A stretch of 9,091 nt of DNA, from NCBI GenBank assembly GCA_031289935.1, contig JAITON010000088.1, positions 1-9,091 on the forward strand. The letters run 5' to 3'. Shown here one piece after another: positions 4,661 through 9,091 of the stretch. The notes below the pieces were generated by a model. The model made no database searches and had not been told where the DNA came from. It was given only the letters and a program-made list of their open reading frames with translations. Within the stretch, counting starts at the first letter, position 1. Each line of letters starts with the position of its first letter. This DNA comes from Treponema sp. (lineage in GTDB: Bacteria > Spirochaetota > Spirochaetia > Treponematales > Breznakiellaceae). The position numbers were made by a program, and so were the translations under genes.

Positions 4661-6739
4661 ATGGCTAAGAATATACTGATTTTAGGTGGCGGCTACGGCG
4701 GCGTCGCGGCGGCCAAACGGCTCGCCAAATGTTACAAAAAGAACGACGATGTTACCATCACCCTGGTGGACCGCCATCCTTTCCATACCCTGATGACCGA
4801 GCTCCACGAGGTAGCTGGTTACCGGGTGGGTCCCGACTCGGTGCGGGTCCCCTACGCCAAGATTTTCGGGGCCTCCAAGGTAAAGGTTCAGTTGGACACC
4901 ATCACGGGGATCGACTTTGACAAGAACCAGGCCAAATCAGCTACCAAGGTTTACCCCTACGATTATCTGGTCCTGGGGGCCGGCGCCGAGCCGAACTACT
5001 TCGGTATGGCCGATGTCAAAGCCAATTCCTTTGCTCTCTGGTCTTATGACGATGCCATGAAGCTGCGGTATCATATAGAAGATACCTTCGAAAAGGCTGT
5101 GGCGGAGCAGGACCGGCTCAAAAGGCAGAAGATGCTCACCTTCGTGGTGGCCGGTTCCGGGTTCACGGGCATTGAAATGGCCGGTGAGCTCCTGGAATGG
5201 CGCAACGCCATGTGCACCAAGTGGCTTATCAGCCCCAACGAGGTGCGGATCTACGTAGTAGAGGCCCTGGGCACGATTCTGCCGGTCCTGGAAGAGGAGC
5301 TGCGGGACAAGGTGGCGGAGTACCTCAAAAAGCACGGCGTGGAACTCCTGATCAATACCGCCATCGTCGGGGCCGATCCGGGGGTGGTCAAGTTCAAGGA
5401 CGGTTCCAGCGTGGAAACCAGCACCTTTATCTGGACCGCCGGGGTGGATGGTAATGGTTTCGCCGATTCTCTGGACCTGGCAAAAGGACCCTTTGGCCGG
5501 AACCTGGAGAATACCGATCCCGGCAAGCCTCCCAAGCGGAACCGCCGGGGACGGGTCCTGGTAACTGACGAGATGCGCTCTGTGGATCATGCCAATGTAT
5601 TTGCCGTGGGGGATAATATCTGGTTCATCGAGAATGAGAAGCCTTTGCCCCAGATCGTGGAGACCGCCATGCAGACCGGCGAGACCGCAGCCCACAATAT
5701 CATCACCGATATTGACGGCGGTGAGGCCCGGAAGTTCAAGCTCAATTACCACGGCGTTATGGTCTCCGTGGGGGGCCGTTACGCCGTCTCCAACGCCATG
5801 GGTATCAAGCTTTCGGGCTTCTTCGCCATGGCCATGAAGCATATCGTCAATCTCCACTACCTGATTGGGATTGCGGGGCTGAACCAGTGCTGGGAATACA
5901 TCAAGCACGAGTTCCTGGACAATCAGACCCGCCGGACCTTTGTCTGGGGCCTGGGTTCCTACCGGACCCGGGGCTACTGGCTCCTGCCGCTCCGGCTCTG
6001 GCTGGGCCTGATGTGGGTCTTTGAGGGAATCAACAAGATCGGCGAAGGCTGGCTGGCCTGGAGCTCGGGGAGTAAATCCACCTGGATGTTCTCCCCTGGC
6101 GTGGTCCAGGCCGGTGTCCCGGCTGCGGCGGATACCGCAGCGGCAGCCGTTGCCGCAGAGGTGGCGGATCTCTTTGCCTCCGGTGGGGATGATCTCTTCG
6201 GCGCGGCGGAGGACCTCTTCTCCAGTGGCGGCGGCGAGGATCTCTTCGGCGAAGTAAGCTCGGTGGTCACCACGGCGGCAGCGGACGCAGTAAGCGCGGC
6301 TTCTACGGTCGTAACAACTGCGGCGGACAGCGCCTACAAGGCGGTCTGGGACCTGACCCAACCGATTTTCGCCACTAACGGGAATCTGGCCACCTGGGTC
6401 AGGACGACCTTTATGGACGGGCTCATGGCCTATATACCCTTCCAGGGCTTCCAGCTCATGGTGGTTATCGTGGAAATCTGTATCGGCCTGGCCCTGATCG
6501 GCGGGTTCTTTACCTGGTGGGCCGCAGCGGCTTCCATCATCATGTGCCTGGTCTTTACGGCCAACGGACTCTTCCGCTGGGATCAGGCCTGGTTCATCTT
6601 CGCGGGCTTCCTCATGCTGGGTGGCGCGGGACGGGCCTTCGGTCTTGATAACTGGGTAGTACCAGCCTTCAAAAAATGGTGGAACGGTACAAAGCTGGCC
6701 CGGCGGCATCACTGGTACCTGGACGGACCCTCGAAATAG
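4661..6739 (+). CDS. ndh: Type II NADH dehydrogenase fused to a DoxX-like membrane domain
   Basis: This encodes 692 residues, far longer than the roughly 400 usual for NDH-2. Residues 1-430 form the two-dinucleotide-fold enzyme: G9-G-G-Y-G-G14 for FAD, G165-S-G-F-T-G170 for NADH, FAVGDN (314-319) near the flavin, and Q331-I-V-E-T-A-M-Q-T-G340 at the usual quinone site. In that last motif the common AQxxxQ reads VExxxQ. It should oxidise cytosolic NADH and reduce membrane quinone without pumping protons. The C-terminal part resembles DoxX: helix 439-462 (LRLWLGLMWVFEGINKIG), then from about 597 further helices ending in FLMLGGAGRAFGLD. Between them lies an Ala/Gly-rich stretch with four DLF motifs, expected on the outer face. 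Listeria Ndh2 of the extracellular electron transfer pathway also has a C-terminal membrane extension. A ribosome site, AGGAAG, precedes the ATG. Confidence 0.92.
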   Translation: MAKNILILGGGYGGVAAAKRLAKCYKKNDDVTITLVDRHPFHTLMTELHEVAGYRVGPDSVRVPYAKIFGASKVKVQLDTITGIDFDKNQAKSATKVYPYDYLVLGAGAEPNYFGMADVKANSFALWSYDDAMKLRYHIEDTFEKAVAEQDRLKRQKMLTFVVAGSGFTGIEMAGELLEWRNAMCTKWLISPNEVRIYVVEALGTILPVLEEELRDKVAEYLKKHGVELLINTAIVGADPGVVKFKDGSSVETSTFIWTAGVDGNGFADSLDLAKGPFGRNLENTDPGKPPKRNRRGRVLVTDEMRSVDHANVFAVGDNIWFIENEKPLPQIVETAMQTGETAAHNIITDIDGGEARKFKLNYHGVMVSVGGRYAVSNAMGIKLSGFFAMAMKHIVNLHYLIGIAGLNQCWEYIKHEFLDNQTRRTFVWGLGSYRTRGYWLLPLRLWLGLMWVFEGINKIGEGWLAWSSGSKSTWMFSPGVVQAGVPAAADTAAAAVAAEVADLFASGGDDLFGAAEDLFSSGGGEDLFGEVSSVVTTAAADAVSAASTVVTTAADSAYKAVWDLTQPIFATNGNLATWVRTTFMDGLMAYIPFQGFQLMVVIVEICIGLALIGGFFTWWAAAASIIMCLVFTANGLFRWDQAWFIFAGFLMLGGAGRAFGLDNWVVPAFKKWWNGTKLARRHHWYLDGPSK
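6167..6247 (+). repeat. DLF-repeat linker coding segment in the ndh fusion
   Basis: Codons 503-529 of the fusion protein encode four Asp-Leu-Phe motifs (503-505, 511-513, 518-520, 527-529) separated by short Gly/Ser/Ala/Glu spacers such as ASGGD and SSGGGE. The DNA repeats the pattern GATCTCTT or GACCTCTT. Flanking sequence is Ala-rich, with a second internal repeat, VVTTAAAD and VVTTAAD. The segment sits between the first and second membrane helices of the DoxX-like part. Function unknown. Confidence 0.85.
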
Positions 6740-6745
6740 CTACCG

Positions 6746-7732
6746 ATGACCTCTTACTGGGCGGATTTTCCCGGAATGCCGGAGGCCCTGGAACGGGTTT
6801 CCGGCATTATACGAAACACCACGGCCTCTCCAAACTCCATTATCGCCGGGGGGCTTGCCACACTCTTTGACGGGAACGGTAAGCTCCTGCGGCCAGGACT
6901 ACTCCTGATTGCGGCCCAGTTCGGGAAAACCCAGGACAGGCACTATCAGTTGGCGGCCTGCCTGGAAATGCTCCACATGGCCACGCTGATCCACGATGAT
7001 GTGATTGATAACTCCCCGTTCAGGCGGGGAGCTCCCTCGGCCCAGGCCCAGTACGGCCAGCGGAACGCCGTGCTCCTGGGGGATTATCTCCTGTCCCGCT
7101 GTTTCCTCGTGGCGGCAGAGTACACTTCGGCGGAACACGCCGTATCCCTGGCCCGAATCATCAGCCTGATCTGCGGCATGGAGATCGAACAGAACAGCGA
7201 CAGTTTTCGCGCCGATTTTTCCCTGCGCCGCTATTTGCGAAAGATCATGGGGAAGTCGGCCCTGCTCTTTTCTCTGGCCTGCCAGGTGGGGGCCCAGGAA
7301 GCCAAAACCTCACGGGCCCTGGCCGAAAAACTCAGACGGATCGGCTACAATATCGGTATGGCTTTCCAGATTATCGACGATATCCTGGACTACGAGGGCG
7401 ACCCGGCCCTGGTCCGCAAGCCCTTGGGGGCGGATATCCGCTCCGGGGTGGTTACCCTGCCCCTGATTTGCGCCATGACCGAAGCGCGTTCGGAAATGTC
7501 CGTCCCGGAGGCCTCCGTATTAAAGAAGCTTTTTGCAGAAAACCACTTTACGGCCGGCGAAGCTGATGATATACTGGAAGCGGTACGAAGTTCCGGGGGC
7601 ATTGCTACGGCCCGGGTCCATGCGGCCCGTTACACCGGCCGGGCTCTCCGGGGTATCGCAGAGCTCCCGCCGGGCAGGGGCCGGGAATCCCTGGACAAAT
7701 TGACCCGGCGGCTATTAGTCAGAAATAATTAG
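6746..7732 (+). CDS. Long-chain trans-polyprenyl diphosphate synthase
   Basis: This encodes 328 residues, a normal length for the IspB/HepT/SdsA family. It adds isopentenyl diphosphate units to an allylic primer to build the isoprenoid tail of a quinone. The first aspartate-rich motif is D84-D-V-I-D88, followed by FRRG; the second is D211-D-I-L-D215. Conserved GKLLRPGL and the helix LEMLHMATLIH are also present. The residues at positions -5 and -4 before the first motif are small (A79, T80), as in enzymes making long products (about C35-C45) rather than farnesyl or geranylgeranyl chains. It starts only 6 bases after the ndh stop and has no clear ribosome site, so its translation is probably coupled to ndh. 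In the Listeria locus a similar gene serves a demethylmenaquinone dedicated to Ndh2. The same job is inferred here. Confidence 0.9.
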   Translation: MTSYWADFPGMPEALERVSGIIRNTTASPNSIIAGGLATLFDGNGKLLRPGLLLIAAQFGKTQDRHYQLAACLEMLHMATLIHDDVIDNSPFRRGAPSAQAQYGQRNAVLLGDYLLSRCFLVAAEYTSAEHAVSLARIISLICGMEIEQNSDSFRADFSLRRYLRKIMGKSALLFSLACQVGAQEAKTSRALAEKLRRIGYNIGMAFQIIDDILDYEGDPALVRKPLGADIRSGVVTLPLICAMTEARSEMSVPEASVLKKLFAENHFTAGEADDILEAVRSSGGIATARVHAARYTGRALRGIAELPPGRGRESLDKLTRRLLVRNN

Positions 7733-7733
7733 G

Positions 7734-7752
7734 CCCAGGTTTATACCCTGGG
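7734..7752 (+). promoter_or_regulatory. Short hairpin between the polyprenyl synthase and second flavoprotein genes
   Basis: CCCAGG (7734-7739) and CCTGGG (7747-7752) form a 6-bp stem with a 7-base loop directly after the synthase stop codon. No T-run follows (the next bases are GTTGATTATAA), so full termination is unlikely. It may reduce read-through or mark a processing point. Confidence 0.4.
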
Positions 7753-7770
7753 GTTGATTATAAATTTTAT

Positions 7771-7776
7771 GAGGAG
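7771..7776 (+). promoter_or_regulatory. Ribosome binding site of the second flavoprotein
   Basis: GAGGAG lies 6 bases before the ATG at 7783. This strong site fixes the start of a gene whose end is outside the window. Confidence 0.8.
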
Positions 7777-7782
7777 TGTACA

Positions 7783-9091
7783 ATGAAAAGAGTGTTTACA
7801 GTACTACTGGCGCTGGTCACAGGGATTGTCCTGATGACAAGCTGCCAGACTGCGGAAGCGGCGCCCCACAGCGCGACACCGGGGACTTACACCGTTACCG
7901 CCCACGGCTGGTACGGCGACTTCCCGGTAAGCGTTACGGTGAGCGGGACCGCCATCACCGATATCAGCTACGAGGGAGCTCAGGAAGCGGCCTACCTCGG
8001 CGGCAAGGCGCTGCCCCTTATGGTGGAGCGGATTAAAGCCGCCAATACCGCAGGGGTGGATACCGTTGCCGGGGCCACCATGTCGAGCGCGGCCTTTAAG
8101 GCCGCAGTGGTCGAAGCCCTGAAACAGGCCAAGGCATCGGCGGCCTTTACCGCCGCACCGCCCAAGGCCGCTTCCCGGGCAGAAACCCTGGAGACCGATC
8201 TCCTGGTCATCGGCTCGGGCGCTGCGGGATTCTCCGCCGCGATCGCCGCCAAAGAAGGGGGGGTCCAGAATGTGCTCATCATCGAGAAGAACGACCTCAT
8301 CGGCGGTTCCACGATAACCTCCGCCGGTATTGTGTACGCAGCCCTGGACGAGGACGACATTCCCGGCATGGTGGACTACTACATGGGGCGGGCGAACCAG
8401 CAGGCGGACCGGACCATGCTCCAGTTCTTTGCGGAAAATTCCCTGGGGACCATCAGCTTCCTGCAAGACCACGGCTGGGTTACCCCCTTTGCCGGTTCGG
8501 CGGGCACCGCTCCCGAAAGCCGGGCACGGTTCTCCGGCGGTTTTTCGGGCCAGGACCTGATCAACCCCTTGGAAGCCTCGGCAAAAAGCCTGGGGATCGT
8601 CATTAAGACCGATGTCACGGCCACCGGGCTCATCCAGGCCAATGGTGCGATTGTGGGCGCCAAAGCGGTCAACCGGGCCGGGAACATCAGCTACACCATC
8701 AACGCCAAGGCGGTGATGCTGGCTACGGGGGGCTACGACGCCAGCCAGGAAATGCTGGCCCAGTACAATCCCCGTTCGGCGGGGGATATTACCCTTTCCA
8801 ACAAGGGTAATACCGGCGACGGTATCAGGATGGGCGTTGCCGTAGGTGCGGCCACGGTATTCAAGGGCGGTATTATCGGCTTTGAACAGGTCGATTGGAG
8901 CCTGGCCGGGGGCGATACGGGCAACGCCATGGCAAAAACGAACTACATAAGAGAGGACGGTTCCTTGGTGGACCTTAACGTGGGAAGCTACGCCATGAAT
9001 GCCACGGACTATCCCATTGTGCACACCGCCCTGCTCCGGGCCCGGGATGAGGGGGCGACCAAGTTCTTCACCCTCCTGGACAGCACCCCTG
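7783..9091 (+). CDS. Second FMN- and FAD-binding lipoprotein reductase, 3' end outside window
   Basis: At least 436 codons are open to the window edge, with no stop. The N-terminus, MKRVFTVLLALVTGIVLMTSC21, is a lipoprotein signal with a loose spirochaete-type lipobox. An FMN_bind domain (about 30-115) contains D93-T-V-A-G-A-T99, an ApbE-type FMN-attachment motif with Ala where Ser or Thr is more common. An FAD_binding_2 domain begins at about 138 (LLVIGSGAAGFSAAIAA, G144-x-G-x-x-G149) and includes IEKNDLIGGST, MLATGGYDAS and GNTGDGIRMG. It shares its architecture with the first reductase of the operon but differs along its length, so it is a paralogue with probably a different substrate. Around NATDYPIVHTALL the arginine expected in fumarate reductases (RD) is not seen, though the alignment is by eye. 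The C-terminal half of the active site is not visible, so the substrate cannot be named. Confidence 0.88.
   Translation, partial: MKRVFTVLLALVTGIVLMTSCQTAEAAPHSATPGTYTVTAHGWYGDFPVSVTVSGTAITDISYEGAQEAAYLGGKALPLMVERIKAANTAGVDTVAGATMSSAAFKAAVVEALKQAKASAAFTAAPPKAASRAETLETDLLVIGSGAAGFSAAIAAKEGGVQNVLIIEKNDLIGGSTITSAGIVYAALDEDDIPGMVDYYMGRANQQADRTMLQFFAENSLGTISFLQDHGWVTPFAGSAGTAPESRARFSGGFSGQDLINPLEASAKSLGIVIKTDVTATGLIQANGAIVGAKAVNRAGNISYTINAKAVMLATGGYDASQEMLAQYNPRSAGDITLSNKGNTGDGIRMGVAVGAATVFKGGIIGFEQVDWSLAGGDTGNAMAKTNYIREDGSLVDLNVGSYAMNATDYPIVHTALLRARDEGATKFFTLLDSTP

Noticed and set aside
4937..6712. Minus-strand open frame of 591 codons
   Set aside because: It is the antisense shadow of the ndh-DoxX gene. 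Its sequence is rich in Gly, Pro, His and Arg with no recognisable domain.
7759..7764. TATAAA as a -10 box for the second reductase
   Set aside because: No acceptable -35 element lies 16-18 bp upstream, and the implied transcription start would fall on the ribosome site. Read-through from the operon is more likely.
8257..8263. Seven-G tract in the second reductase (similar tracts at 2197-2203 and, as C, 403-409)
   Set aside because: Poly-G tracts can cause phase variation in treponemes, but seven bases is short and runs like this are expected by chance in GC-rich genes.
7804..9024. Minus-strand open frame of 406 codons
   Set aside because: It is antisense to the second reductase, whose plus-strand reading has a ribosome site, lipoprotein signal, FMN motif and FAD motif.

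Overview
The window looks like a fragment of a GC-rich spirochaete chromosome, most likely Treponema-like. This is an inference. It rests on the lipoprotein signals with a loose spirochaete-style lipobox (FAAC, MTSC), the AAGGAG-type ribosome sites, and the pairing of a NusG-II protein with a Gx-transporter protein beside secreted FMN proteins. No rRNA or other species marker is present, so the assignment is tentative.

Layout: positions 1-147 hold seven 21-bp direct repeats cut by the window edge. Positions 175-1770 hold a minus-strand operon of three small membrane proteins, transcribed eetA-like (NusG domain II), then eetB-like (Gx-transporter family), then an EcfT-like protein, with overlapping genes. 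Positions 1771-1830 form a short AT-rich divergent control region with a near-consensus plus-strand promoter and a dyad. Positions 1831-9091 hold a plus-strand operon: an FMN/FAD lipoprotein reductase, a secreted two-domain FMN protein, a type II NADH dehydrogenase fused to a DoxX-like membrane domain, a long-chain polyprenyl diphosphate synthase, and a second FMN/FAD lipoprotein reductase that runs off the window.

How the genes fit together: the content matches the logic of flavin-based extracytosolic electron transfer as described in Listeria (Ndh2, a dedicated quinone pathway, EetA/EetB, flavinylated carriers and reductases). The proposed path is cytosolic NADH to the Ndh2-DoxX protein, to a demethylmenaquinone-type quinone whose tail is made by the polyprenyl synthase, through EetA/EetB to covalent FMN on secreted proteins, and finally to FMN/FAD reductases anchored outside the inner membrane. 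Three proteins carry [T/A/S]-G-A-[T/S] FMN-attachment motifs, yet no ApbE flavin transferase gene lies in the window. It should be nearby or elsewhere in the genome.

The most unusual points are the reductase whose catalytic fumarate-reductase arginines appear replaced by a tyrosine-rich site, the Ndh2-DoxX fusion with a DLF-repeat linker, the carrier with one degenerate and one intact FMN domain, and the tandem 21-bp dyad array.
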